This document shows positions 43,368-50,684 of a stretch of 64,000 bases of DNA, piece after piece. The notes beneath the pieces were generated by a model. The model had not been told where the DNA came from. It did not search any database and saw nothing but the letters and a program-made list of their open reading frames with translations. The stretch comes from Agromyces protaetiae (GTDB lineage: Bacteria; Actinomycetota; Actinomycetes; Actinomycetales; Microbacteriaceae), in the NCBI RefSeq assembly GCF_004135405.1, contig NZ_CP035491.1, forward strand, positions 3,472,001-3,536,000, in the 5' to 3' direction. Position 1 is the first letter of the stretch. The number at the start of each line of letters is the position of its first letter. The position numbers and the translations under genes were made by a program.

Positions 43368-44351
43368 TCACTCCCCGGGGTAGCGGAGCCCGATCTGCGA
43401 GCGGATCTCGTCGAGCGTGCGCATGATCGCGACGCTCTCGGCGACGGGCAGCACGCCGCCCGCGAGGTCGCCCGCGGCGACGAGGCGCTCGACCTCTTCG
43501 GCCTGGAAGTGCATGCCGCGCCCGACGACGTCGGCGGCGTACTCCTCGACGACGTTTCCGTCGGCATCGTAGCGGCGGAACGTCGTCGGGTTGTACCAGA
43601 CGGCGTCGACGTCGATGCGGCCGTCGGTGCCGAGCAGGCTCGCCGTGTTGGGGCCGCGGGTGTCGCTCGCCGAGACCGCGCTCGCGATCTTGCCGCCGTC
43701 GTAGGTGAAGATCGTCGCGATCTGCGCGTCGGCGCCCGTCTCTTTGAAGGTCGCGGCCGACTGGATCGTGCGCGGCTCGCCGAAGACGTCCCACGCGAAC
43801 GAGACGGGGTAGACGCCGAGGTCGAGGAGCGCGCCGCCGCCGAGTTCGAGGGCGTTGATGCGGTGTGCGGGGTCGTCGGGCAGGTCTTGCGTGTGGTCGA
43901 CGATGAGCGTGCGGACGTCGCCGAGGAGGCCGGCGGCGAGGATCTCGCGGATGCGGATCATGTGCGGCAGGTAGCGGGTCCACATCGCCTCGAGCACGAG
44001 CACGCCGTGCTCGGCGGCGAGGGCCTGGAGCCGCTCGGCCTCGGGAGCGTTGAGCGTGAAGGGCTTCTCGACGAGGACGTGCTTGCCGGCCTCGATCGCG
44101 AGCGACGCGTGCTCGGCGTGGAAGGGGTGCGGCGTCGAGACGTAGATCGCGTCGACCTCGGGGTCGGCGACGAGCGCCTCGTAGCTCGCGTGGGCGTTCG
44201 GGATGTCGAACTCCGCTGCGAACGCGTCGGCCGACTCTTGACTGCGGGAGCCCACGGCCCGGACGTCGAATCCGTTGAGCTTCAGGTCGTTCGTGAACGT
44301 GCGGGCGATGAACCCGGTGGCGAGGATGCCCCAGCGCAGTCGATCGGTCAT
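43368..44351 (-). CDS. Gfo/Idh/MocA-family NAD(P)-dependent oxidoreductase
   Basis: A 327-residue sugar- or cyclitol-type dehydrogenase. The Rossmann start is LRWGILATGFIARTF, followed by the catalytic-Lys signature VLVEKPFTLN and the second-domain segment GGGALLDLGVYPVSFAWDVFGEP. The ATG at 44351 was chosen because it matches the family start and a -10 box lies 7 nt upstream. A perfect LacI-class operator palindrome overlaps its promoter (44371-44384), so the gene probably belongs to a sugar regulon, perhaps for beta-glucosides. The substrate is not known. Confidence 0.9.
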   Translation of the reverse strand: MTDRLRWGILATGFIARTFTNDLKLNGFDVRAVGSRSQESADAFAAEFDIPNAHASYEALVADPEVDAIYVSTPHPFHAEHASLAIEAGKHVLVEKPFTLNAPEAERLQALAAEHGVLVLEAMWTRYLPHMIRIREILAAGLLGDVRTLIVDHTQDLPDDPAHRINALELGGGALLDLGVYPVSFAWDVFGEPRTIQSAATFKETGADAQIATIFTYDGGKIASAVSASDTRGPNTASLLGTDGRIDVDAVWYNPTTFRRYDADGNVVEEYAADVVGRGMHFQAEEVERLVAAGDLAGGVLPVAESVAIMRTLDEIRSQIGLRYPGE

Positions 44352-44358
44352 GCCGAAG

Positions 44359-44384
44359 AGCCTATCGGCGTGGGAGCGCTCCCA
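44359..44384 (-). promoter_or_regulatory. Gfo/Idh promoter with CebR-box-like operator
   Basis: On the minus strand TAGGCT (44359-44364) lies 7 nt before the ATG, a leaderless -10. Just upstream is TGGGAGCGCTCCCA (44371-44384), a perfect 14-bp palindrome identical to the consensus CebR box of Streptomyces, bound by the LacI-family cellobiose repressor. No LacI-type gene is in the window. Confidence 0.75.
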
Positions 44385-44410
44385 AACCCGAGCGACGCTC
44401 GGGGCGCGCC

Positions 44411-44905
44411 CTACTCGGGCGACACCTCGCACGGGTCGGCGACCTCTTCGCCCGTCGCGAGCGCCGCCTTCTTGAGGAGGTGGCGGAGCGTCGAGCGCTC
44501 ACCCGACGCGAGCGGGCCGAGGAGCTCGTCTTGGGCTGCGACCACGGCCTTGCACGCGACCTCGACGAGGTCGCGACCGCGCTCGGTCGCGACGACCATG
44601 CGGCGTCTGCGGTCGTCGGGGTCGGGTCGGCGCTCGACGAGGCCTTCCCGTTCGAGGTCGTCGACGAGGTAGGTCATGACGGTGCGGTCGATGCCGAGGT
44701 GGTTCGCGAGGGCGAGCTGGCTCGGCTGCGTGCCGCGGAGCACCTCGGCCATCGTCTCGTAGCCGCGCGGGCCGTGCGGGAACGCGCCGAGCGCATCGCC
44801 CACGCGGTCGCGGTAGGTGCGGAGGAGCACGGCGAGCGCCCAGCCGAGGTCGTCGCCGAGGTCGATGCCCGTCGGGAGCCCGGGGGCGGTCGTCGTGTCG
44901 GTCAT
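44411..44905 (-). CDS. MarR-family transcriptional regulator
   Basis: A 164-residue winged-helix regulator. Recognition region: QLALANHLGIDRTVMTYLVDDL, wing VERRPDPDDRRRRMVVATERG, with dimerisation helices at both ends. I prefer ATG 44905 because TAGACT is 6 nt upstream; an in-frame GTG at 44911 abuts that box. It is divergent from the FAD-oxidase fusion gene, with a palindrome in between, and probably controls that gene and itself in response to a small phenolic or oxidant. Confidence 0.9.
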   Translation of the reverse strand: MTDTTTAPGLPTGIDLGDDLGWALAVLLRTYRDRVGDALGAFPHGPRGYETMAEVLRGTQPSQLALANHLGIDRTVMTYLVDDLEREGLVERRPDPDDRRRRMVVATERGRDLVEVACKAVVAAQDELLGPLASGERSTLRHLLKKAALATGEEVADPCEVSPE

Positions 44906-44911
44906 GCGCAC

Positions 44912-44937
44912 AGTCTACAACTCGTTCTCGGGAACAA
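44912..44937. promoter_or_regulatory. marR leaderless promoter and candidate MarR operator
   Basis: On the minus strand TAGACT (44912-44917) is the -10 for marR. Immediately upstream, TCGTTCTCGGGAACAA (44922-44937) is an interrupted inverted repeat (TCGTTC/GAACAA, one mismatch) in the 70-bp gap to the divergent FAD-oxidase gene. Confidence 0.5.
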
Positions 44938-44974
44938 ATCATCTGTGAATATGATTATCTAGAGAGCAAACGAA

Positions 44975-46939
44975 ATGGAGAACCAACGGATGCCACTCGA
45001 CATCGGAATCCGGATCGACCCTTCCCAGGGCGGATTCCACCCCGGCGGCCCCGCGGCCGTCGCCCTCGCCGAACTCGCCGAGCAGCGCGGGCTCGACCTC
45101 GTCGTCCTCGCGGGCGACTCCTCCCCCTTCGACCCCTGGACGAGCGCCGCCTGGATCGCCGGGCGCACGTCGCGCATCGCGATCGGCGTCGAGCAGGCGC
45201 ATGTCAGGGGCGATTCGGATGCCTCGTCCGCACGCACTGCGCACGAGACATCCATCGCCCGCGACGCCGAGGCCCCCGTGCCGAGCGTCGTCGCGAAGGC
45301 CGCCGACTCGCTCGACCTCCTCGCCCCCGGCCGCCTCCTCGTCGGCGAACCCGGCCGCACGTGGGCCATCGCGCCCGAAGGCGCCGACCCCGCCGCGCTC
45401 CGCGCGATCGCAGCGCAGGGCCTGCCCGTCGTCGTGCCCGTGCGCACGGCGGGCGACGTCGAGCGGCTCGTCGGGCTGTGCACCGAGATGCGCACAGCCG
45501 CGAACGAGGCCGAGCCCGAAGCATCCGCCGCCCGCAACCTCGCCGCGCGCTCGCGCCGCGCACCCGGCATCGACTACGACGGCGTGCCCGCCTCGCTCGC
45601 CGCGACCGCGGTCGAACCGGGCGACGCGGGGTACCGGGCCGTCTCGAACACCTACCTCCGCGGCGGCGCCCCAGGACTCGTGCTGCGCCCGACGACGCCC
45701 GAAGAGGTCGCCGACGCGCTCGCGTTCGCCGACCGCCACCGCGACGTGCCGTTCGGCATCCGCAGCGCCGGACACGGCATCTCGGGCCGCTCGACGAATC
45801 GCGGCGGCATCGTCGTCGACGTCGGCGCGATGAACGGCATCGAGGTGCTCGACCGCGAGCGCCGACTCGTACGCATCGGTCCCGGCGCGACCTGGAAGGA
45901 GGTCGCCGCCGTGCTCCACCCCTACGGGTGGGCGCTCGGCTCGGGCGACTACGGCGGCGTCGGCGTCGGGGGCCTCGCGACGGCGGGCGGCATCGGGCTG
46001 CTCTCGCGCGCGCACGGCCTCACGATCGACCGGCTGCGCGCCGTCGAGCTCGTCCTCGCAGACGGCACCCTCGTGCGTGCGAGCGACGACGAGAACGCCG
46101 AGCTCTTCTGGGCCGTGCGCGGCGCCGGCGCGAACTTCGGCGTCGCGACGGCGTTCGAGTTCGAGGTGTACCCGATCGACGACGTCGGCTGGGCGAAGCT
46201 CACCTTCCTCGCGCCCGACATCGAGGAGAGCCTCGCCGAATTCGGCCGAGTCGCCTCCGAGGCGCCGCGCGACACGACCGTCTTCTACGTGACGGGCGCG
46301 CCGCGCGAGCAGGGGTCGGTCGTGCAGCTCTTCGGCATCGTCGACTCGCCCGACCCCGACACCGTCGTCGAACGGCTCACGCCGTTCACGCGCGTCGGGC
46401 TCCTCGCCCAGCAGGAGGTCGTCGTGACCCCGTACGCGAACGTCATGGCCGAGGCGCACGACGTCGGCCCCGACGGCCAGCACGGCGGGGGCGAGCCCGT
46501 CTCGCGCTCGGCGTTCCTGCCCGCGCTCACGCCCGAGTTCGCCCGCGACGCCGCCGCGCTGCTGAAGAGCGGCCTCGTGTACTTCTTCGAGTTGCGCACG
46601 ATGGGCGGGGCGATCTCGGATGTCTCGCCCGACGCCATGGCGTACTCGCACCGCTCGCCCGCTTTCTCGGTCGTCGCGATGGGCGCGGACGACGCACGGA
46701 TGGATGCCGCGTGGGATCGCCTGCGGCGCCACTTCGACGGGCTCTACCTGAGCTTCGAGACGAGCCGCGACCCCGCGCGCCTCCGCGACGCGTTCCCCGG
46801 GCCGGTGCTCGAGCGCCTGCGCGCCCTGAAGCGAGAACTCGATCCCACGAACCTGCTCCGCGACAATTTCAACATCGACCCCGGGGCATCCGGCGCCCTC
46901 GACGCGCCGACCACCCCCGACGACCGGAAAGCCGCATAG
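44975..46939 (+). CDS. Fusion: truncated luciferase-like domain + covalent-FAD (BBE/VAO-type) oxidase
   Basis: A 654-residue protein with two unrelated parts. Residues about 8-170 resemble the N-terminal half of flavin-dependent luciferase-like monooxygenases (ALAELAEQRGLDLVVLAG, PFDPWTSAAWIAGRTSRIAIG, DSLDLLAPGRLLVG) but lack the rest of the barrel. Residues about 200-650 form a PCMH-type FAD oxidase: His267 in RSAGHGISGRS is the usual histidyl-FAD site, the position of the second covalent Cys is GDYGG (so probably monocovalent), and DPTNLLRDNFNI is the BBE tail. ATG 44990, preceded by GGAGA, is an alternative start. It is followed directly by a luciferase-like gene. Confidence 0.8.
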   Translation: MENQRMPLDIGIRIDPSQGGFHPGGPAAVALAELAEQRGLDLVVLAGDSSPFDPWTSAAWIAGRTSRIAIGVEQAHVRGDSDASSARTAHETSIARDAEAPVPSVVAKAADSLDLLAPGRLLVGEPGRTWAIAPEGADPAALRAIAAQGLPVVVPVRTAGDVERLVGLCTEMRTAANEAEPEASAARNLAARSRRAPGIDYDGVPASLAATAVEPGDAGYRAVSNTYLRGGAPGLVLRPTTPEEVADALAFADRHRDVPFGIRSAGHGISGRSTNRGGIVVDVGAMNGIEVLDRERRLVRIGPGATWKEVAAVLHPYGWALGSGDYGGVGVGGLATAGGIGLLSRAHGLTIDRLRAVELVLADGTLVRASDDENAELFWAVRGAGANFGVATAFEFEVYPIDDVGWAKLTFLAPDIEESLAEFGRVASEAPRDTTVFYVTGAPREQGSVVQLFGIVDSPDPDTVVERLTPFTRVGLLAQQEVVVTPYANVMAEAHDVGPDGQHGGGEPVSRSAFLPALTPEFARDAAALLKSGLVYFFELRTMGGAISDVSPDAMAYSHRSPAFSVVAMGADDARMDAAWDRLRRHFDGLYLSFETSRDPARLRDAFPGPVLERLRALKRELDPTNLLRDNFNIDPGASGALDAPTTPDDRKAA

Positions 46940-47839
46940 ATGACCGACTACGGACACGACCTCCTCTTCGGCACGTTCGTCACCCCGACCGCGCAGAGCG
47001 CGCAGCGGGTCGTCGAACTCGCCCAGACCGCCGATCGCGCGGGGCTGGATCTCGTCACCTTCCAGGACCACCCGTACCAGTCGGCGTTCCTCGACACGCA
47101 GACGCTCCTCGCGTACGTCGCGGCGAAGACCGAGCGCATCCACGTCGCGGGCAACGTCACGAGCCTGCCGCTCCGACCGCCTGCCGTGCTCGCGCGCGCC
47201 GCAGCCTCGCTCGATGTGTTGAGCGGCGGCCGATTCGAACTCGGCCTCGGCGCGGGCGCCTTCTGGGACGGCATCGCCGCGATGGGCGGCCGCAGGCTCA
47301 CGGCCGGGCAGGGCGTCGCCGCCCTCCGCGAGGCGATCCCCATCATTCGAGACGTCTGGAACACGGATGCCTCGGGCCGCATGTCGCACGAGGGCGAGTA
47401 CTACGACGTGGTCGGCGCGAAGCGCGGCCCAGCGCCCGCGCACGACATCCCCATCTGGATCGGGGCGTACCAGCCCAAGATGCTCGCGCTCACCGGTGAG
47501 CTCGGCGACGGCTGGCTGCCGACCCTCGAGTACCTCGAGCGGGGCGTCGCGACCTTCCCCGACTCGAACGCCCGCATCGACGACGCGGCGCTTGCGGCAG
47601 GCCGCTCGCCCCGAGACATCCGCCGACTCGTGAACGTCATGCGCGTGGGGCTCTCGCCCGTCTCGCGGGGCCTGCTCGACGGCCCCGTCGACGCGTGGGT
47701 CGAGCAGCTGGCGGGCCTCGCCGTCGAGCACGGCGTGAGCGCGTTCCTCATCGGCGGCGACGACCCCGTGCTCACCCGTCGCCTCGGCGAGGAGATCGCG
47801 CCCGCCGTGCGCGAGGCGGTCGCGCGCGAACGGGGGTAG
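46940..47839 (+). CDS. Luciferase-like (LLM class) flavin/F420-dependent oxidoreductase
   Basis: A 299-residue TIM-barrel oxidoreductase. Motifs: LAQTADRAGLDLVTFQDHPYQ near the N-terminus, RIHVAGNVTSLPLRPPAVLARAA, SGGRFELGLGAGAFWDGIAAMGG and IPIWIGAYQPKMLALTGELGDGWLP. The cofactor, FMNH2 or F420, is not certain. The ATG directly abuts the stop of the FAD-oxidase fusion, so the two are coupled and may act on the same substrate. The repeated presence of luciferase-like sequence in neighbouring genes suggests the fusion arose locally by duplication. Confidence 0.88.
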   Translation: MTDYGHDLLFGTFVTPTAQSAQRVVELAQTADRAGLDLVTFQDHPYQSAFLDTQTLLAYVAAKTERIHVAGNVTSLPLRPPAVLARAAASLDVLSGGRFELGLGAGAFWDGIAAMGGRRLTAGQGVAALREAIPIIRDVWNTDASGRMSHEGEYYDVVGAKRGPAPAHDIPIWIGAYQPKMLALTGELGDGWLPTLEYLERGVATFPDSNARIDDAALAAGRSPRDIRRLVNVMRVGLSPVSRGLLDGPVDAWVEQLAGLAVEHGVSAFLIGGDDPVLTRRLGEEIAPAVREAVARERG

Positions 47840-48001
47840 CGCGCCGATTCAGGAGCGCCGAAATGCTGTCAATCGGGGCGTTCGAGTTGCAGCCGGGGCA
47901 TCCGGGGCGAAAGGGTTGATCCTCGGTGCCCGACGGCCGTGCGCCGTCCTCGCGCGCCCGCATCGGCGCTGCACCGCACGACCTGAAAGCCCGGCACCAG
48001 C

Positions 48002-48571
48002 ATGTCTCCCTTCACCCTGCTCGCCCTCTCGCTCGGCGTCTCCGCCGACGCCTTCGCCGTCGCGCTCGGCAAGGGCCTGCAGCTCCGCACGAAGGTGCTC
48101 TCGGGGGCGTTCATCCTCGCCGCGGCCTTCGGCATCGCCCAGGCGGCCATGCCGCTCATCGGGTGGGCGCTCGGCAGCGCGTTCGCCGAGCTCATCGCAC
48201 CCTTCGACCACTGGATCGTCTTCGCACTGCTCCTCGCGGTCGGCGGCAAGATGCTGTGGGAGGCCATCCGCGGCGGCGATGAGGAGGACGACCCCGACCG
48301 CGGACGACTCTCGAAGCGCTCGGTCGTCCTCCTCGCGATCGCGACCTCTATCGACGCCCTCGCCGTCGGCGTCTCCCTCGCCTTCCTCGACGTCTCCATC
48401 TGGGTCGCCGTCGCGACGATCGGCGCCGTCACGTTCGTGCTCTCGTTCCTCGCCGTCCTCATCGGCCACCGCGTCGGCAGGCGCTTCCAACGCCCCGCCG
48501 AGATCGTCGGCGGCCTCGTGCTCATCGGCATCGGCACGCAACTGCTCATCGAGCACCTGACGGCGGGCTGA
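48002..48571 (+). CDS. mntP: Manganese efflux pump MntP
   Basis: A 189-residue membrane protein with six helices in two inverted halves. Each half has the metal-binding motif: LSLGVSADAFAVALGKG at the N-terminus and IATSIDALAVGVSLAFLD in the middle; the conserved Asp residues lie in these. It exports Mn(II). I looked for the yybP-ykoY manganese riboswitch in the 162-bp gap upstream and did not find its consensus. It is followed by a terminator shared with the convergent surface-protein gene. Confidence 0.93.
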   Translation: MSPFTLLALSLGVSADAFAVALGKGLQLRTKVLSGAFILAAAFGIAQAAMPLIGWALGSAFAELIAPFDHWIVFALLLAVGGKMLWEAIRGGDEEDDPDRGRLSKRSVVLLAIATSIDALAVGVSLAFLDVSIWVAVATIGAVTFVLSFLAVLIGHRVGRRFQRPAEIVGGLVLIGIGTQLLIEHLTAG

Positions 48572-48574
48572 GCC

Positions 48575-48608
48575 CGAGACCCGCCGGTTGCTGGGGGCGG
48601 ATGTCTCG
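48575..48608. terminator. Terminator between mntP and the LPXTG protein gene
   Basis: CGAGACCCGCC (48575-48585) pairs with GGCGG plus GTCTCG (48596-48608, 2-nt bulge) around a 10-nt loop. The gap of 37 bp between the two convergent stops is almost entirely this hairpin. The right arm includes CGGATGTCTCG, a one-base variant of the window's repeated 11-mer. Confidence 0.7.
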
Positions 48609-49826
48609 TCAGCGCCGCGTGCGAGTCCGCACCGCCTGCGCCCGTTGCGGGCGCGCAGCGGTGAGCGCGGCGGCTCCGAGCCCGACCACGAGCAGGGCCC
48701 CGAGTGCGAACGGCACGCTGATCGAGGCATCCCGCCCGGTCGCGGGCAGCCCGGCGCGCGCGCCCTCGTCGCCCGACGCCGTCGCGGCCGGAGCCGTCGT
48801 CCGCACGAGCAGCGTCGTCGAACGCGTGCCCGACGATGCGCCGACGAGCTCGAGCAGGTGCGGCCCGGGGATCGTGCCGGCCGGGACGACGAGGTCGACC
48901 TCGACCCGCCCGTCGGCATCCGCCGACGTCGAGGTCAGCTCGGCGCCGTCGAGCCGGACGACGACCTGCTCTTGCGGCGCGAAGCCGGGACTCGACGCAT
49001 GCAGGGGCTCTCCGCCCCCGACCTCGTCCGCACTCAGCAGAACCGACACGACCCGCAGCGAGAACGTCGTCGACGGATCCGACCCGCCTTCCACGCTCGC
49101 GGTGACCAGGACGCTCCCGGCGGTGTCGCCGGCGAGGAGCTGCGGCGAGACCGCGGTCCCGTCCGAGCCGGTCGTGGCCGCCGCCGCGAGCACGCCGCCG
49201 ACGAACGTCACGGGACCCGGCGGGATCGTGAACGTCACCGAGGCCCCGGTCACCGGGTCGCCGAGCTGATCCGCGACGAGTGTCTCGAGCGGCAACGGGA
49301 ACGCCTCGCCCACGAACGTCGTCTGGCCCTCGCCCGACACCGCAGCCGCCGTCGTCGGCGCGAGCGGCACGATCTCGAGCTGGAAGACGACGAGGTTCGA
49401 CGTGCTGCCGCCGCTCGCGACTTGCGCCGACACCTCGAACGCACCGGTCACGTCGCCCGCGAGCAACGGCGGCGAGGTCGCGAACCCGTTGACGTCGATC
49501 GGCACGGACACACCCGAGAGCTGACCGGTCTCGGTGACGAACACCGCGTTCCCGCCGTCGACGAGGAACTCGACGCTCGCGCCCGCCCAGTCGTCGGCGC
49601 CCTGCATGCGGGTCATGAGCGGCTCGGCGAACTGCAGACCCGGTGTGATCTGCTGATCGCCGCCGCTCCACACCTCGATCGTCAGCTGCTCGGGCGGCTC
49701 CTCTGCAGACGCCGGCACCGCGCCCGACAGACCGGCCGCCCCGACCGCCCAAAGTCCGCCGATCACGATGAACGCGATCAGCCAAGTCAGTCCGGCGCGT
49801 CGACGCCGACTGCGTGTCGGGTGCAC
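48609..49826 (-). CDS. Sortase-anchored (LPXTG) surface protein with Ig-like domains
   Basis: A 405-residue wall protein. N-terminal signal peptide: Arg-rich start, hydrophobic WLIAFIVIGGLWAVGAAGL, cleavage near PASAEEP. Then two or three beta-sandwich repeats of bacterial Ig-like type (GASVEFLVDGGNAVF..., GASVTFTIPPGPVTFVGG...), each followed by the phrase SPPLLAGD or SPQLLAGDTAGS. The sorting signal is LPATG at residue 360, a hydrophobic helix and a basic RTRTRR tail. A role in adhesion or as a stalk is likely. GTG start, leaderless-type promoter upstream. Confidence 0.88.
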   Translation of the reverse strand: MHPTRSRRRRAGLTWLIAFIVIGGLWAVGAAGLSGAVPASAEEPPEQLTIEVWSGGDQQITPGLQFAEPLMTRMQGADDWAGASVEFLVDGGNAVFVTETGQLSGVSVPIDVNGFATSPPLLAGDVTGAFEVSAQVASGGSTSNLVVFQLEIVPLAPTTAAAVSGEGQTTFVGEAFPLPLETLVADQLGDPVTGASVTFTIPPGPVTFVGGVLAAAATTGSDGTAVSPQLLAGDTAGSVLVTASVEGGSDPSTTFSLRVVSVLLSADEVGGGEPLHASSPGFAPQEQVVVRLDGAELTSTSADADGRVEVDLVVPAGTIPGPHLLELVGASSGTRSTTLLVRTTAPAATASGDEGARAGLPATGRDASISVPFALGALLVVGLGAAALTAARPQRAQAVRTRTRR

Positions 49827-49832
49827 GCGTGC

Positions 49833-49838
49833 AGAATA
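49833..49838 (-). promoter_or_regulatory. -10 box of the LPXTG-protein gene
   Basis: On the minus strand TATTCT ends 6 nt before the GTG at 49826, consistent with a leaderless transcript. Confidence 0.55.
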
Positions 49839-50201
49839 CGACGGGATCCCCGACCGCCGCCAGTGCAGGCGCCGGCGACGCCCACGCTCGGCGCAGAAGC
49901 CGAGCGGATCGGCTGACTCACTGTCAATACCCGGCGCCCTCCCAGTTCAGGGTTCAGGAGAATTGCATCACGTTCGGGTAATGTCTGCGCAACGAGGGAC
50001 AACGGCGTCCTTCACCCCACGACACCGACCCGAGTCATCCGACACCGTACCTCGCGAGCCGCGGCCTTCCCGAGCCGCGACTCAGCGATCGAGGTCACCG
50101 ACGAGCACCGTCGCGACGTCGCACGCGTTCCCGCCCGCACGTCGACGATCCCGCAGCGGCCACGATCGACCGAGCACCGACCGACGCAGGAAGAGACGCC
50201 C
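49839..50201 (+). other. 363-bp gap without a recognisable gene
   Basis: I find no convincing coding region or RNA family here. The first 80 bp are GC-rich; the stretch 49935-49990 is less GC-rich and holds TTGCAT and TAATGT at promoter-like but wrongly spaced positions, so a plus-strand promoter for the small membrane gene may lie there. TTCAGGAGA at 49952-49960 matches part of the repeat at 13154. Confidence 0.5.
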
Positions 50202-50252
50202 ATGCACGCACCCGCCGGACTCTCGCACGCCCCGAGCACGGCACGGACGTGA
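50202..50252 (+). CDS. Possible 16-codon leader peptide coupled to the next gene
   Basis: ATG at 50202 has a good AGGAAGAG ribosome site 6 bp upstream and opens a frame encoding MHAPAGLSHAPSTART. Its TGA (50250-50252) overlaps the GTG start (50249) of the small membrane protein, which has no ribosome site of its own. This suggests translational coupling through a short leader. It could also be chance. Confidence 0.45.
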   Translation: MHAPAGLSHAPSTART

Positions 50253-50461
50253 ACGCGGCATGGTGGATCGCGATCGCGATCGCGGTCTGGCTCCTCATCG
50301 CGTTCGCCGGCGTCGCACTCTTCGCAGGCGCCAAGAAGCAGCGCGCGCGATTCGAGGAACACGCGGCAGAGACGGCCGCCCACGAATCCGGCATCCCCGC
50401 CGACACCTCGTCTGAGGCAGCACGTCGCGACGGCGGAGAGACCGACGAACCCGCGGCGTAG
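50249..50461 (+). CDS. Small single-pass membrane protein, 70 residues
   Basis: GTG start. Residues 4-27 (AWWIAIAIAVWLLIAFAGVALFAG) form one membrane helix, followed by a basic stop-transfer (KKQRARF) and an acidic, disordered cytoplasmic tail. No family is recognised; such proteins are common in actinobacteria and sometimes associate with larger membrane complexes. A terminator lies 38 bp downstream. Confidence 0.6.
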   Translation: MNAAWWIAIAIAVWLLIAFAGVALFAGAKKQRARFEEHAAETAAHESGIPADTSSEAARRDGGETDEPAA

Positions 50462-50499
50462 CCCGCGGGCACGGTGCCCCGGAGATCAACTCGGAAACT

Positions 50500-50532
50500 C
50501 GAAACGCCCCGGTCGTTGACCGGGGCGTTTCG
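50500..50532. terminator. Strong hairpin downstream of tRNA-Thr
   Basis: CGAAACGCCCCGGTC (50500-50514), loop GTT, and the exact complement (50518-50532): a 15-bp perfect stem. On the minus strand it begins 7 bp after the tRNA 3' end and is followed by AGTTT. It also ends the plus-strand small gene. Confidence 0.85.
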
Positions 50533-50539
50533 ACTTCTG

Positions 50540-50612
50540 AGCCGCCTAAGGGAATCGAACCCTTGACCTATTCATTACGAGTGAATCGCTCTGCCGTCTG
50601 AGCTAAGGCGGC
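50540..50612 (-). tRNA. tRNA-Thr (anticodon CGT)
   Basis: 73 nt on the minus strand. Acceptor stem GCCGCCT/AGGCGGC, D-arm GCTC...GAGC, anticodon stem ATTCA/TGAAT with loop CTCGTAA (anticodon CGT, reading ACG), T-arm AAGGG-TTCGATT-CCCTT and discriminator T. CCA is not encoded. Confidence 0.95.
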
Positions 50613-50684
50613 GTGACACGCTCGCTGTTCACGAACGGGCACGATCACCAATACTAGCGGATTCTCGAAGCGCCTTTGACCACG

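Noticed and set aside
47840-48001. yybP-ykoY manganese riboswitch upstream of mntP
   Set aside because: Expected from the gene, but I could not find the conserved GGGGAGTA-type block or the paired CATCC-type partner in this gap.
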